Source: Sciurus carolinensis (lineage: Eukaryota; Chordata; Mammalia; Rodentia; Sciuridae). Taken from it: DNA of 64,000 nt. The notes below the pieces were generated by a model. It did no database searches, had not been told where the DNA came from, and was given only the letters and a program-made list of their open reading frames with translations. Location of the stretch: NCBI RefSeq assembly GCF_902686445.1, contig NC_062221.1:33558575-33622574 (forward strand), in the 5' to 3' direction. Position 1 is the stretch's first letter; every line of letters begins with the position of its first letter. Below are positions 36,700-49,867 of this stretch, in pieces. The translations under genes and the position numbers were made by a program.

Positions 36700-39600
36700 A
36701 TGAGCCAAACGACCGGGAATACAAATCATATCTCAATAATAACCATGAATGTTAATGGTCTGAACTCATCAATCAAAAGACATAGACTGGCATTCAGATT
36801 AAAAAGAAAGATTCGGGGCTGGGGAGATAGCTCAGTTGGTAGAGTGCTTGCCTTGTAAGCACAAGGCCCTGGGTTTGATCCCCAACACCCAAAAAAAAAA
36901 AAAAAAGGAAGATTCAACAATATGCTTCCTGCAAGAGACTAATCTCATAGAAAGAGATATCCACAGACTAAAGGTGAAAGGGTGGGAAATAACATACCAT
37001 GCACATGGACACAGCAAAAAAGCCAGAGTATCTATCCTCATTTCAGATAATGTGGACTTCAAGCCAAAGTTAGTCAGAAGGGATAAAGAAGGACATTTCA
37101 CACTGCTTCAGGGAAGCACAGATCAGCACAACATAACAATCATAAATATTTATGCCCCAAACAGTGGTTCATCCATGTTCGTCAAACAAATCCTTCTCAA
37201 TTCCAGAAATCAAATAGACCACAACACAATAATACCAGGCAATTTTAATACACCTCTCTCACCACTGGACAGATCTTCCAAACAAAAATTGAACAAAGAA
37301 AACATAGGTCTCAATAATACAATCAATAATTTAGACTTAATGAACGTTTATAGAATATACCATCCAACAAAGAACAAATACACTTTCTTCTCAGCAGCAC
37401 GTGGATCCTTCTCTGAAATAGACCATATTTTATGCCATAAAGCTAATGTTAGCAAATACAAGAAGACAGAGACACTACCTTGTATTCTATCACATCATAA
37501 TGCATTGAAATTAGAAATAAATGACAGAATAAAAAACAGAAACTTCTCCAACATCTGGAGATTAAATAATATGCTATTGAATGATGAATGGATAACAGAA
37601 GACATCAGGAGGGAAATAAAAAATTATTAGGAGTAAATGATAACAACAAAACAACATATCAAAATCTCTGGGACACTATGAAAGCAGTTCTTAAAGGAAC
37701 ATTTATTTCGTAGAATGCATTCAATAAAAGAAGAAAAAGTCAACAAATAAATCACCTAACACTATAGCTCAAAGCCCTAGAAAAAGAAGAAGAGAGCAAC
37801 AACGAAAGTACTACAAGACAGAAAGTAGTTAAAATCAGAGCTGAAATCAATGAAATTGAAACAAAAGAAATAATCAATAAATGGAAAAAATGAATATTTG
37901 GTTCTTTGAAAAAATAAACAAAATTGATAAACCCTTAGCAACACTAACAAAGAGAAGGAGAGAGAAAACTCAAATTACTAAAATTTGAAATGAAGAAGGA
38001 AGTATCACAACAGACACAAGTGAAATAAAAAACATAATTAGAAGCTATTTTGAAAATCTATACTCCAACAAAATAGAAAATCTCGAAGACATGAACAGCT
38101 TTCTAGAGACATATGAATTACCTAAACTGAACCAGGAGGACATACACAATTTAAATAGATCAATTTCAAGTAATGGAATATAAGAAGTCATCAAAAGCCT
38201 TCCAACAAGAAAAGTTCGAGACCAGATGGGTTCTCAGTCGAGTTCTACAAAACCTTTAAAGAAGAGCTCATTCCAATATTCCTCAAAGTATTCCATGAAA
38301 TAGAAGAGGAGGGAACCCTCCCAAACTCATTCTATGAAGCCAATATCACCCTGATACCTAAACCAGACAGACATTGAGGAAAGAAAATTTCAGACCAATA
38401 TCCTTAATGAAAAACACAAAAATTCTCAACAAAATTTTAACAAATCACATACAAAAATATATTAAAAAGATAGTGAACCACAATTAAGTGGGTTTTATCC
38501 CAGGGATGCAAGGTTGGTTCAACATCTGGAAATAAGCAAATGTTAAACACCATATCAACAGACTTAAAGTTAAGAATCACATGATTATTTCAATAGATGC
38601 AGAAAAAGCATTTGATAAAATATAGCATCCCTTCATGCTCAAAACACTAGAAAAAATAGGGATAGTGGGAACATTCCTTAACATTGTAAAGGCCATCTAT
38701 GCTAAGCCCATGGCCAATGTCATTCTAAATGGTTAAAAACTGAAAACATTCCCCCTAAACACTGGAACAAGGCAGGGATGCCCTCTTTCATCCATTCTAT
38801 TCAACAATGTCCTTGAAACACTAGCTAGAGCAATTAGACAAACCAAAGATATTAAAGGGATACAAATAGGAAAAGAACAACTCAAACAATCGCTATTTGC
38901 TGATGACATGATTATATATTTGAGGAACTGGGAAATTCTACCAGAAAACCTTAGTAAAGTAGAAGGATATAAGATCAATGCTCATAAATCTAATGCATTT
39001 TTATACATAAGTGCTGAATCCTCAGAAAGAGAAGTTAGGAAGACTACCCCATTCACAATAACCTCAAAAAAATAAAATACTTGAGAATCGATCTAAGAAA
39101 ACAGGTGAAAAACCTCTACAATGAGAACTACTGAACGCTACAGAAAGAAATTTAAGAAAACCTCAGAAGATGGAAAGATCTCCCATGTTCTTGGATAGGC
39201 AGAACTAATATTGTCAAAATGGCCATACTACCAAAAGTGCTATACAGATTCAATGCAATTCCAATCAAAATCCCAATGACGTACCTCACAGAAATAGAGC
39301 AAGCAATCATGAAATTCATGTGGAAGAAGAAGAAACCCAGAATAGCTAGAGCAATCCTTAGCAGGAAGAGTGAAGCAGGGGGTATCACAATACCAGAACT
39401 TCAACTATACTACAAAGCAATAGCAACAAGAACGGCATGGTATTAGTATCAAAATAGACAGGTAGATCAATGGTACAGAATAGAGGACACAGACAAAAAC
39501 CCAAATAAATACAATTTTCTCATACTAGAGAATGGTGCCAAAAATATGCAATGGACAAAAGATAGCCTCTTCAACAAATGATGCTGGGAAAACTGGAAAT

Positions 39601-40604
39601 CCATATGCAACAGAATGAAATTAAACCCCTATGTCTCACCCTGCACAAATTCAACTCAAAATGGATCAAGGACTTTAGAATCAGACCACAGACCCTGCAT
39701 CTTATAGAAGAAAAAGTAGGTCCAAATCTTCAACATGTCAGCTTAGGATCAGACTTCCTTAACAGGACTCCCATAGCACAAGAAATAAAAGCAAGAATCA
39801 ATAAGTGGGATAGATTCAAACTAAAAAACTTTCTCTCAGCAAAGGAAACTATCAGCAATGTGAACAGAGAGCTTACAGAGTGGGAGAAAATCTTTGCCAC
39901 TCATACTTCAGATAGAGCACTAATTTCCAGAATATATAAAGAACTCAAAAAACTCTGCACCAAGAATACAAATAATCCAATCAACAAATGGACTAAGGAA
40001 ATGAACAGACACTTCACAGAAGAATATCTACAATCAACAGATATATGAAGAAATGTTCAACATCTTTAGTAATAAGAGAAATGCAAATTAAAACTACCCT
40101 AAGATTCCATCTCACCCCAATTAGAATGGCGATTATCAAGAATACAAGCAACAGTAAGTGTTGGATAGGATGTGGGGGAAAAGGTATACTCATACATTGC
40201 TGGTGGAGTTGCAAATTAGTGCAGCCACTCTGGAAAGCAGTGTGGAGATTCCTCAGAAAGCTTGGAATGGAACCACCATTTGACCCAACTATCCCACTCC
40301 TTGGTCTATACCCAAAGGACTTAAAATCAGCATACTGCAGAGATACAGCCACATCAATGTTCATAGCTGCTCAATTCACAATAGCCAGATTGTGGAACCA
40401 ACCTAGATATCCCTCAGTTGATTAATGGATAAAGAAACTGTGAGATATATATATATATATACAATGGAATATTACTCAGCCATAAAGAATGATAGAATTA
40501 TGGCATTTGCAGGCAAATGGATAAAATTGGAGAATATCATGTTAAGCGAGATAAGTCAATCTCAGAAAACCAAAGGACGAATGATCTCCCTGATATGCGG
40601 ATGA
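36700..40604 (+). pseudogene. L1 ORF2, disabled and interrupted by an ID element
   Basis: The ATG at 36700 begins the endonuclease domain. An ID SINE splits it at 36815-36903, after which a long frame continues to 37630 (Q-E-T-N in place of Q-E-T-H, I-Y-A-P-N kept, G-N-F-N in place of G-D-F-N, S-H-H-N in place of S-D-H-N), so several catalytic positions are changed. RT is broken by frameshifts, with the F-A-D-D region near 38897. An amber codon occurs at 38623-38625. The C-terminal cysteine region is near 40160. The stop is at 40602-40604. Confidence 0.9.
36815..36903 (+). mobile_element. ID element (tRNA-derived SINE), well preserved
   Basis: It starts ggggctggggagatagctca. It has an intact A box (tagctcagttggtagagtgc) and a B box, gggtttgatccc, one change from the tRNA-type ideal. 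A poly(A) tail follows. It is flanked by aaagaaagattc (36803-36814) and aaaggaagattc (36904-36915). The RNA would be pol III transcribed. The low divergence marks a fairly recent copy. Confidence 0.93.
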
Positions 40605-40847
40605 TGACAAATAATAGGGGTTGGGAGCGGGGCAAGAATGGAGGAAGGAGGGACTGCATAGAGGGCAAAGAGGGGTGGGAGGGGTGGGGAGGAAGGAAAA
40701 AAATAACAGAATGAATCATAAGCTATTACCCTAGGCAAATGTATTATTACACAAATGGTATGTCTCTACTTCATGTACAGAGAAAGAAGTTGTACCCCAT
40801 TTGTTTACAATAAAAAAAAAAAATTAAAAAATAAAAATAGAGATGAA

Positions 40848-41296
40848 AGGGAAATATGTAAAACTTCTGAATTCTGTCTAATTTTGCATTTCCCTAATAT
40901 TCTTTGAAATATATTGAGCTTTGATTATATATTGATAATGTGCCAGTTATAGTTCTTAGTTTTTCTATTAGATTTCTAATTATTTAAATATGTCATAACT
41001 AGTATTATATGGTGACATTAATTACCTGAATTACTCTTGGAACTTTTTTCATATTCCTGGCTATTTTCATTAAATTTGGTAAGCTACTCTTTTTATATAT
41101 TAAAAGATGACTTATGATATGTAACATTCATTAGTTTATTACCCCAAGAGGATTTATTTTCCTATTATGCTAATTGTATTCCATATAATTAAATATTCCT
41201 TGTGATTTAATACCAATAACAAAATGGTAAAATTTGGCATATGCTATTAATGTAGGCATAGTAGATATATATTCTAGATCTCAAATATTTTATATG
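40848..41296. other. AT-rich stretch, nothing recognised
   Basis: Single-copy-looking DNA just beyond the right target duplication of the L1. No frame or motif of note. Confidence 0.5.
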
Positions 41297-41384
41297 CAGG
41301 ACTTGGGGCATTACCTGTGAACGAGCATGTGCTTAACTTGCACAAGGCCCTGGGTTCAGTTATCAGCACAGGCACAGAGAAAAT
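41297..41384 (+). mobile_element. Old ID SINE fragment
   Basis: It carries 'gcatgtgcttaacttgcaca' followed by 'aggccctgggttcagttatc', the ID body with a decayed B box, and 'agcacaggcacagag' at the 3' side. The A box region is degraded. Confidence 0.75.
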
Positions 41385-42240
41385 TATATTCAGCATTACA
41401 GGCAATGTCTAGTTTCATAATCTAGCCTTTGGACACATGGCATCTCAAGAGCAGACCATGTAGACAGCAACTGCTCTTTAAATAGAAAATAACTGCCAAG
41501 GAAAATATATCTGGTAATGCTGAAAGTTCTTCTGAAGACAGATACTGCATATTTTGTAAACAGATCCTTATTCAACTTGAGTAAAGATTATCTTAAATTA
41601 ATTTTCTTGAATTAGCCATACTCTGATAATGCCTATGTTATTCTCAGGGACAGATCATAGGTGACTTGTTCTCTGGAAATCTAAAATCGTGAATTATAAT
41701 TTAATGAAATGTTTAATAGGAGGAAAAGACTCAGAAAATTAGCATTTGGGGATTTAAAATTGAGTTCTATTTACATTATATATCTTGTGCCTGTACAAAG
41801 TCCTTTTTAACAAATAAAATTCTTTGCATTTATTTATTAATAACCAAGCTTGCTTTGTTTTCAGGTTAAATGTGAAATACACATATGTATATGTATGTGT
41901 GCATACATACACATGTACCTATATGTATGCATGTGTATATGGGTGTATTTTGTTATGCATTTTGTCATAAACAATTGCTATCTTCCTAAAAATATTTAGG
42001 GACATGATTTTTATTTTATAAGAACTTATGTTTCCTTAAATATTTAAAATATAATTTATATTTTTAAAATGTCAAATATGAGCCTTTTAAGAAATTAGCC
42101 TAAAAAGAAAAAAGAGTTGAGCATATAAACTTTCCTCTTAGTACAGATTTCAGTCTTCAAAAGTTTATGCAATATTGTTCTTTGCATTATGTTCTAGAAG
42201 AATTTTTAATTTCTTTGTTGATTTTGATTTTGTCCTAGGA
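41385..42240. other. AT-rich stretch with alternating purine-pyrimidine tract
   Basis: No gene seen. At 41879-41946 a TATG/TGTA/CATA-rich tract alternates purine and pyrimidine, a simple low-complexity repeat. Confidence 0.55.
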
Positions 42241-42426
42241 CAGTGATTTTTAAAATTCAGTTTATATCACAGTCATCCAAAGAGCTTATTAAAGCACAGC
42301 TACTGGGCCCACTCCCAGTCATAACACTAAAGACTTTGCTTGAAATTCAATAATTTGCATTGCTAGTAAGTTCCCAGTTAATGCTATTATGGGTACTATA
42401 AAGGACCTCACTTTGAGAACCACCAC
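42241..42426 (+). mobile_element. MER5-type hAT-Charlie DNA transposon fossil
   Basis: It starts cagtgatttt and ends 'tttgagaaccaccac', the worn inverted termini. The inside shows 'agcttattaaagcacagc', 'gggcccactcccagtc' and 'gagaacc' in MER5 order. The length of about 185 bp fits MER5A. Non-coding. Confidence 0.75.
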
Positions 42427-45018
42427 CAATGATTTTTCTGGTAATGTTTTCCTTAACTTTCACATTAAAAAAAAATAGTTTGTTTTTGATCAATATTTTA
42501 TTATTTATTTCTCAGTGAACGGAACTTTGATCAGTAAATGGACCTCACTCTAAGCAATGTGGAGGAGACAGATAAAACAAGGAGCACAGGTGAGGGCTGG
42601 TTCCTCCTGGTGCTGATTCTTCCCTATGAATAGTAGCTCTATCTCTGTTCTTGTTCCTGACAGAATAGTACAATATACTTCTCAATGACTTTAGTTAATT
42701 GAAGAATCATTGACTATCTTTTGTCACTTTATGGGCCTGGGATATGCATCTAATTGACCTCTGACTCAAATCCAAAATCAAAGACCAATTATATGTGAAG
42801 TACTGGGAACTATACAAACTTCCAGAACTTTCTGATATCTTCATGACATTCATGCAATTCTCATAATAAATCATCTACATAACTTGTTCTATTTTTATAA
42901 AGATCCATAGTTTTGTTATTTTTTGTTAAAATTATGTTCTGTATTCATATATTTTAGCCTTGTATTCTTAAAAAGCGTTTTTTTTTTTTTTTTTTTTTAA
43001 TGTTTTTATGCATTCACGTGGCCAGGCAATGCATGCAGCTTGGCAAACATGCAATTTATTTTATTTATATTGAACCATCTGTTTGCTGGACCATTTGAGG
43101 CTTTTTTTTCCCCACTGCTAACACATCTATCTGAAGGATTTTTTTCACAAGCTGCTCTTGAAAGCACTGCCAATTAGTATTAACTTCACAAAATGAATGA
43201 CAACCTGATGACTGCCATCACAGAACACATCATTACTTGAGAATTTGGCAGTTATAAAGGAGCTCACAAAGGCAGTAATTAAAATTAGCAGAAAAAGGCA
43301 AACTGTTCCAACTTGGTGTCTTCAACAAAAATATATCCTTATATGATAATGATGGCTTTTAGTGATATTTTCTACAACTTTTCAACATATAATGTAAATC
43401 TTGCTCTTTTCATTTCACATTTCTAATCTTCAGCAATGAATGAAAATGGAGTACAGTGTTGGCATTTCTGGAAGGAAGTAAAGTGACGCTGTCTTGGTAT
43501 TGTAGGTTTTCTTATTTCTCTTTTATTCCAAAATAATAGAATCATCGTAGGACATTATTGTTAATTCACATGTTTCAAACAAAAAGAAGAACAATGTAGA
43601 AACCTGTGTCTAATGTGAAACAAATAGAATCTATGACAATAGATTAAGCCCATATTCAAACTCAATGGACATTGATATTTCTTTTAGTATAAGCTGTACA
43701 GGAGAAGAACATGAGAAATAAACCCTAGTAAGGAGAGATGAGTGTCAAGGGTACTATCAGTTTTCCAAATGTATTGCTTTATATTTATTTGAAACTGACA
43801 GCTTTTCCATATTTAAATTACACTGCATCTCCAAAATAGTGCAAAATTTCAATGAGATTTTTTAAAATACCAGTTCTCATATAACTAGTAAGAGATCCCT
43901 AAATACAATTTTCACTGTTGAATGCTGATTAAATTTATGGTATTTCTATTTGGATATTATTAACTGTTTTTGTCTGGTTTATAACATATTAGCTAACTAT
44001 TTGTGAAATTTATTTTAAAAATGGATCAAAATTTTAAACAAAGAGTAACATTATTTAGGAACAAAAGTGAAGTTGAATACTATCCATAATGACCAATGAA
44101 AAACTTAAGGAAAATACATTATTAAACAAGGAAGCATGTGACAAGGTCAGTGAATTAATTGAAATAGAAAATGAAAAAGGTAGTGAACATAATAGGCATT
44201 TATCCACTTTTCTCCAAGTACCTATCGAGATGTCTGAAAAAATAATCTGTGCATTTCTCTTTGCAAAGGTAACATAATAATATTAAATTACAATTAAGTA
44301 ATGGAACTGTATTAATCATGTATAAATATGTGTTTAGTTATTGTAGTATTATCCATGATATATTGCATGCCTACATTTGAGTCAGTCTATTTCTGGATTC
44401 ACTGCACTATTTATGTGCCAATGTCACATTATTTTAATTAGAATCTTTATGGATGATGAAATATCTGGAAAACTTATTGACTTCTCTATATCTTTATCCT
44501 TTCAATACATGTCTAACTGTGCTTGCACATTTTTTTCTCCATAATGAACTTTAGTTTCAACTTGACTAGCTTTGATTAAAAAAGACCATTGGTAAATGAT
44601 CGCTTTTTTTGTGAAAAGAAATGCATGTTGTTACTATATTAAATCTAACAAGTCTCTTGTTTCAAGTTTTCTAACTGCAAGTTCCTTGGACTTTCTTACA
44701 AATTATAATGCTTATTGAGATAGATAACTTTAAAACTTTATATAAATGTTCTAAGGAATGATTGTTTTTCACAGCTAATATCATTTCATGTGTTGAATAG
44801 CCAAAGAAAGATCAGACATTCAAGGATAATTGGGAATAGAACATCATTAAAAACATCATTTACAAAACTAAAGTATCTCAAATTATTTTAATTATTTTAA
44901 TTAATGTTCTAGTAAGTCAATAATTGTTAAGTCAATAATAATCACTATATTTTGCAAAAGATTACTCATTATATTATCTCAAAAATCTTGAGGAAATTTT
45001 AAAAATAATATTCAATAA
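42427..45018. other. Single-copy-looking AT-rich DNA; candidate conserved block inside
   Basis: No repeat is recognised over most of this stretch. A 21-base T run lies at 42978-42998. The block 43000-43330 has higher complexity than its surroundings and several homeodomain-like TAATTA or ATTA cores. A 62-codon frame at 44089 is discussed among the rejected items. Confidence 0.45.
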
Positions 45019-45200
45019 TGTTTTTTTAATTATTTATTCATTTTTTTGATTTTTACAGACTGCATTTTGATTCATAAGTGGATGATAATAAGTAATGGGG
45101 GTGGGAAGGTAGGGAATGAGATAAGAATGGAGGAACTTTAGATTGTGTAGGAGGAAATGAGAAGGAGGGGGATATGAAAAATTAAATAATAGTTAATAAG
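45019..45200. mobile_element. Short L1 3' end remnant, apparently inverted upon itself
   Basis: The left part ('actgcattttgattcat', after T-rich sequence) resembles the minus-strand L1 3' tail. The right part ('aagtggatgataataagtaa', then a purine-rich 'gaatggaggaac' block) resembles plus-strand L1 3' UTR. This fits a small twin-primed insertion, but it is short and diverged. Confidence 0.45.
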
Positions 45201-45476
45201 CAGATTCTTAAAATATGTACCTGCTTGCCACATTGAAATATGCTTTTAAATGATCATTTTCAAATGTTTGTATATTTTTACCTGTATATATTTTTGACAT
45301 AATATGATTGAAATAAATTCTAATATTTCCAATTTTTGGTAATTTTTTCAATTTCTGAAAATGCTTAGCCATTTAGTATTTTTTGCTGTAAATCAGGAAA
45401 CAAAGGTAAACTGACACTGCAAAAGGTATTGCAAAAGCTCTTGAAACTGACAAGCAAAACTGGTTTAAAAATTAAT

Positions 45477-45670
45477 GGAGAATGCATACCTGCAATCCCA
45501 GGTACAAGACTGGAAGGCTTGGGCAGGAGGATGGCAAGTTCAAGGTCAGTGTCAGGAAACTTAGGGAGGCCCTAAGCAACTTAGTAAAAATAAAAATAAA
45601 AATAAGAGTGGTGATATTAACTCAGTGGTTAAGTGCCCCTAGGTTCAATCCCCAGTACCAATAAATAAAT
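45477..45670 (+). mobile_element. B1-dID SINE
   Basis: The B1 half ('gcaatcccaggtacaagact', 'gggcaggaggatggcaagtt') is followed by the ID half ('ctcagtggttaagtgcccct', 'aggttcaatccccagtacc') and an AATA-rich tail. Short direct repeats aaattaat flank it (45469-45476 and 45671-45678). Confidence 0.85.
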
Positions 45671-45959
45671 AAATTAATAATAATAATATCAACAATAATA
45701 ATAATTAACAAATCATTAAGGAAGTAACTCTAGTCATGAAAGTTTATATTAAGTGTAATAACAATCGCATATAACATAAACAATATTACTCAGTAAAGCA
45801 ATCACAGAATAGAGAATTGATCTTTTGACCTTTACTGTAAGAAAATGTTCCTATTATATTTCATGCTCAAACATACAGTGTCTGTTGAATTGCCTTATTC
45901 ACACACAATTTAGACAAAGCTGCTCAGATTACTAATTTAAAACTTAATTTGTATATTAG

Positions 45960-46152
45960 AATGTTTTCCAGTGGGATTTGAACCTAGGAGCTCTCTATCA
46001 CTACACTAAAGCCCTACATCTTCATCCCATTTTAAAATTTTATTTGAAGATAGATTCTTGCTATTGCCCAAGCTGACCTTGATCTTGTCATCCTCCTGCC
46101 TCAGCCTTCCAAGTAGCTAGGATTACATGCATGTGCCATCACCCCTGGCTGT
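45960..46152 (-). mobile_element. B1-dID SINE, minus strand
   Basis: The ID half comes first on the plus strand ('gtgggatttgaacctaggag', 'ctctctatcactacactaaa'), then the reversed B1 half ('ctgcctcagccttccaagta', 'gctaggattacatgcatgtg'). The flanks tattagaat and aattagaaat may be a decayed duplication. Confidence 0.82.
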
Positions 46153-46734
46153 GAATTAGAAATCTTTAATTCAATTTGAGAAATCACATGCTTTATGGAA
46201 AACATAGTGCTAAATATAATTAAATTATACATTTTCCACAGTGGTTGATATCACCTGATGTTGAAATAAAGCAAAATCTTCTGATTAAACTATTATAAAT
46301 AACATTTATAATTATCTGATAGATTTATTTTTGTGAAATTTCTCTTCTTATGAAATTAATTTCTCTCTGTTCATTTGACTCAAAACCCTATTTCTAATTT
46401 ATTGGACGAATTGAGGCAACTATAGCAGTTTGTTTTAGTACAAAGTGTTCATTCTCCAAAAATGAGATTCATGAACTTTAAATTTTTCTAGCAAGAGACA
46501 CAATCTAAGATCAATGAAACAAAAGCTATAATTTTCTAACAGGCCAAGGAAAAGACTATTGCAAAAACCGAGTTTATAACTTACATTTAAAGTAACTGCA
46601 AATTCTCTTATTTATGTCTGCCTTCCAGATAACTATTTTCTACTGGCTGAGTATATTGAAATATAATTTCACTGATCAGTTGTCTGGCTACTTTAATATG
46701 AGTTAAATAAAACAGTTTGTATTTCTTGAAGTCT
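46153..46734. other. AT-rich stretch, nothing recognised
   Basis: No coding pattern or repeat named. Confidence 0.5.
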
Positions 46735-47036
46735 TGGCTCAAATATCATCAATTCTAATAGGCATACCTGATAGTTTTCATAATTTTAATGCACAGCAGC
46801 ATACATAAATTCTCATAAACCTTCAATTGGATTAATTTTTATTTTTTCATAGCTCTTATCATATTCTCAGATGGTATACAATTTAGCTATTTATCATATT
46901 TGTAGTTTGTATTCTACTTTGTTTCTCACACTTATAAGTGCCATGAAGGCAGGCTATTTCTTTCTGTCTCATTGGAAGTTACATTCCAAAAAGTTACAAC
47001 AGAGTCTGGCATCAATAAATATTAGTGTATAAATGA
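46735..47036 (+). mobile_element. L2-type LINE 3' end fossil
   Basis: The order is that of the L2 tail: 'catagctcttatcatattct', then 'tttatcatatttg', then 'agtgccatgaaggcaggcta', then 'gtctggcatcaataaatatt' and 'gtataaatgaa'. This is an ancient mammalian element, strongly diverged and non-functional. Confidence 0.75.
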
Positions 47037-47699
47037 ACAACCTATTACAAGGAATCCTAAAAGGAGTCAAATAGTCTATATAGCCTATTATATATGAATT
47101 TAAGTAATTTTGTTCAACTTCAAGAATTTTAGATTTTTTCCTTGATGACAGATGTTGGGAAAACAAAGAAGCTAAATAGATTATGTAAACTTCGAACCTA
47201 GGAATGAGTTCAATATTTTCCATTTTTGACAATTAGGGATTGTTATACCAAGCACATCAGAACTGTCATTAATATCCAAAGAGGTAGCAACCCAGACAGG
47301 GTATAAAATAGATCTTAGGAAAGAACTAAAAATGGGAAGAGATTTAAATAGAGGAAGAAGATAGAAATATCAAATTCACAAAATGTCTGAGCAAATTTCT
47401 AGAGAGTGAGCACTTCAATTGGTTCCATCACATTTCAGCAACTTGAAATAAATGAATTCAGAAGGATATGATATGGTTTGGTAATTTCTTTGAAACTCAG
47501 AGTGCAGATTGAAAGTATACCTATGCTATCAAAAAGGGAAATGTTTAATAAATGTAAAGGATGCTATCATTTAAAATGTGATACATGAACTATTTAAGAT
47601 TATTATTTTAAGGAAATTATGAGAAAAATCTATGTCCTGACATTTCTGCCTTAAGATTTAACCTCACGAGTGGGCTTTCCATCACCAAAATCCGTCACA
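47037..47699. other. AT-rich stretch, nothing recognised
   Basis: No gene seen. The minus-strand frame over 46969-47232 overlaps the L2 fossil and has no support. Confidence 0.5.
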
Positions 47700-48078
47700 T
47701 TCTGTGACTTTGCTATTGCCACCTCTGGGTGAAATGTTTATCCTTCATAGTTCTGCCTATTGCTCATCATTTACCCCTTTACCCCTTGGCTCAAGTGTCA
47801 CCAGTACTGAAAGGTTTTTCTGAGCACTCTAGCTAAGGTCCTGAAGACACTCCTTAGGTCAGTTATATGTTTCATTTACTTCATAAATTATGAAGCTATC
47901 TTGTTAGACAAACATATTTATTTAAGTGTATTTATTTACTTATTTATTTTCTGTCTCCTCAAATTTCCTTCCATAAAAATATAAGTTCCACTACAGTTAA
48001 AAGGTTATTTTCTCCCTGGTACCACAGCACTATCTGGGACATAGTTGGCATTCAATGCATTATTCTTGAATCAATGAA
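47700..48078 (+). mobile_element. L2-type LINE 3' end fossil, second copy
   Basis: It shows 'ttggctcaagtgtcaccagt', then 'tttctgagcactctagctaa', 'atatttatttaagtgtattt', 'ctgtctcctcaaatttcc', 'ataagttccactacagt' and 'gggacatagttggcattcaa' with 'tgaatcaatgaatt', matching the L2 3' region in order. It lies about 660 bp from the first copy in the same orientation. Confidence 0.78.
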
Positions 48079-48572
48079 TTATTCTGAGCAGTCCATTAAT
48101 TCTGGTTTCAGAACGAGCAACTTTACAAAATTCTTTAGGAATGTTTTGTTGTTGTGGTCCATGCTAATATCTTCATGTAGGAATAACAAACTTGTATTTT
48201 GATTTTTAAAATTCTAAATTCAAAGACTTAAGTAATACAGAAGGTTTCTCAATTATTTGTATATATTCATCTTTTAATGTACTGTTGATAAAAACAAAAA
48301 TAAGAAAAAAATTAATGTCACTAATACATTCATATGAATACTGTATAAAAGTTAATTGTGTTTATTCTTTTTAGCAACATATTATAACTAGAGTTTTGGT
48401 ATAGTATTCTATATTAGAAAAGATAAATAAAGCCAAATCTTTCAAGTAAGAGCATTTTGTGAATTTCAAATAAAGACTGTTATGCTTTTATCTGGATGCC
48501 AATAACTGTTTCTTTCCCCTAAATATAAGAAACAGATTTTAAGCAAATTTACACGCATGTGCATGCACGCGT

Positions 48573-48612
<40 letters not shown>

Positions 48613-49856
48613 GCAATGATTGGGACATTTTTATTATTAAAACTGATTGTTGTCTCTGTCCTGTCTTGATAGAGGACAGGAATACTGGTAAACATTTTAC
48701 AATGCACAGAATAACCTCTCATAACAAAGAGTTATCTGATCCAATTAGTTAGTAGAAGTAAGGTTAAGAAATCCATACCTAGAGATAGTCTTTATTTTCA
48801 TATTTTGCTCCTTTATAACTCAGAATTTTGAAAATAAAATTATACTAGTTGGAAAATGGAGGAAAAAGATAATTGAATTTTAGTTATTTAGCAGTTTAAT
48901 TTGATTTCATTGTTTAGAAAGACTGTAATTTTCTTATAATCATGACATTTATGTGGTAAAAAAATAATTTCCTAGCTTGACATGATTGTTTATTCCATAG
49001 CCTACTTTTAGATTACTTTGCAGTGCTCTATTTTAATCAACTTTTCATTTTATTCATTTTCTGAGTTTCACATATAGGGTACTTGGACTTGGGATTCAGA
49101 ATTCTCAGGATGAGTTTGCTCATCTGATATGAATAGTCACATATATTTAAAGCAAATATTCTAGGCATTCTGCAAATACCTTTTGATGATTATTTGCATT
49201 TTTTTTGTCCTGGTATTCATAATACTAAATGTTTGCTTCTTAATCAAGGAAACTTGTTTGACTTCTTTGATGTGTACTCTTATTGATTTATTGTCACCAA
49301 AGAGATGACCAATGGGTCTTGACATGATATTAGTGAATATAAATGAGCAAATGTTTCCTTGGATTGTTCTGCTCACTGTGTCCCTGAGATGTAGTCTGTG
49401 TGATGAAAATGAATATAACATCACATGGAGCCAGTCAAAATTAGAGTGGGATATTTCATAAAACCAAACACAAATCAAAAAACCCCAAAGGAATTATTAC
49501 CCACTACCTCCTTAGTGCAATAAAAATTGTAAGTGTAAAATATATAAGAAAAGAAATAAAAAAATAACAATTACAAACCTCCTTGACTAAATGTGTCTAA
49601 AGCAGCAGATGAAGTCACAAGGTGAAGGATTGAGAATCAGCAGCAAAATTAAAGTACTTAAATTCTGTCTGATAAATTACCTCCTAGTAGATGATTTGGA
49701 ACTGGGAATTTTTTTGCCTTTTATTTGCTTGTTTTTATTGTTGAGAGTGATATAAGTTCATCCTTTTGCTATTTCACATTATTGAACATCCGGAAATTAT
49801 ACATTAAAATAAAACCAATGTAATAGTTCCCCCCAAAGTGTTTTATTTTAATATTT
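48079..49856. other. AT-rich stretch with a (CA)n microsatellite
   Basis: No gene is seen. Apart from the CA repeat (separate entry) I recognise no repeat. The minus-strand 105-codon frame at 49161-49478 has no recognisable domain. Confidence 0.5.
48551..48611. repeat. (CA)n microsatellite with alternating GC-rich flank
   Basis: About 19 CA units (48574-48611), preceded by acgcatgtgcatgcacgcgt, also strictly or nearly alternating purine-pyrimidine. Together they form a plausible Z-DNA-prone tract and a likely length polymorphism. Confidence 0.9.
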
Positions 49857-49867
49857 AAAATCTCACT

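Larger units (their letters stand above)
34206..40832 (+). mobile_element. Near full-length L1 without the monomer array
   Basis: 5' UTR from 34206 (caagatggagg at about 34215), ORF1 34988-36652, ORF2 36700-40604, 3' UTR and A-rich tail to 40832. Flanks aaagatagagatgaa (34191-34205) and aaaaatagagatgaa (40833-40847) are a target duplication. It is clearly related to the L1 at 18779 but older: more stops and no 5' UTR monomers. Nested in it are a truncated L1 (35205-35858) and an ID SINE (36815-36903). Confidence 0.93.

Noticed and set aside
42978..42998. The T run as a minus-strand retroelement tail
   Set aside because: No L1 or SINE body follows on the right side and no duplication was found.
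44089..44277. A 62-codon K/E-rich frame outside repeats, ending at a GT that could be a splice donor
   Set aside because: Too short, AT-rich, with no domain, no matching acceptor I could trust and no neighbouring exon. Chance frame until transcript evidence appears.
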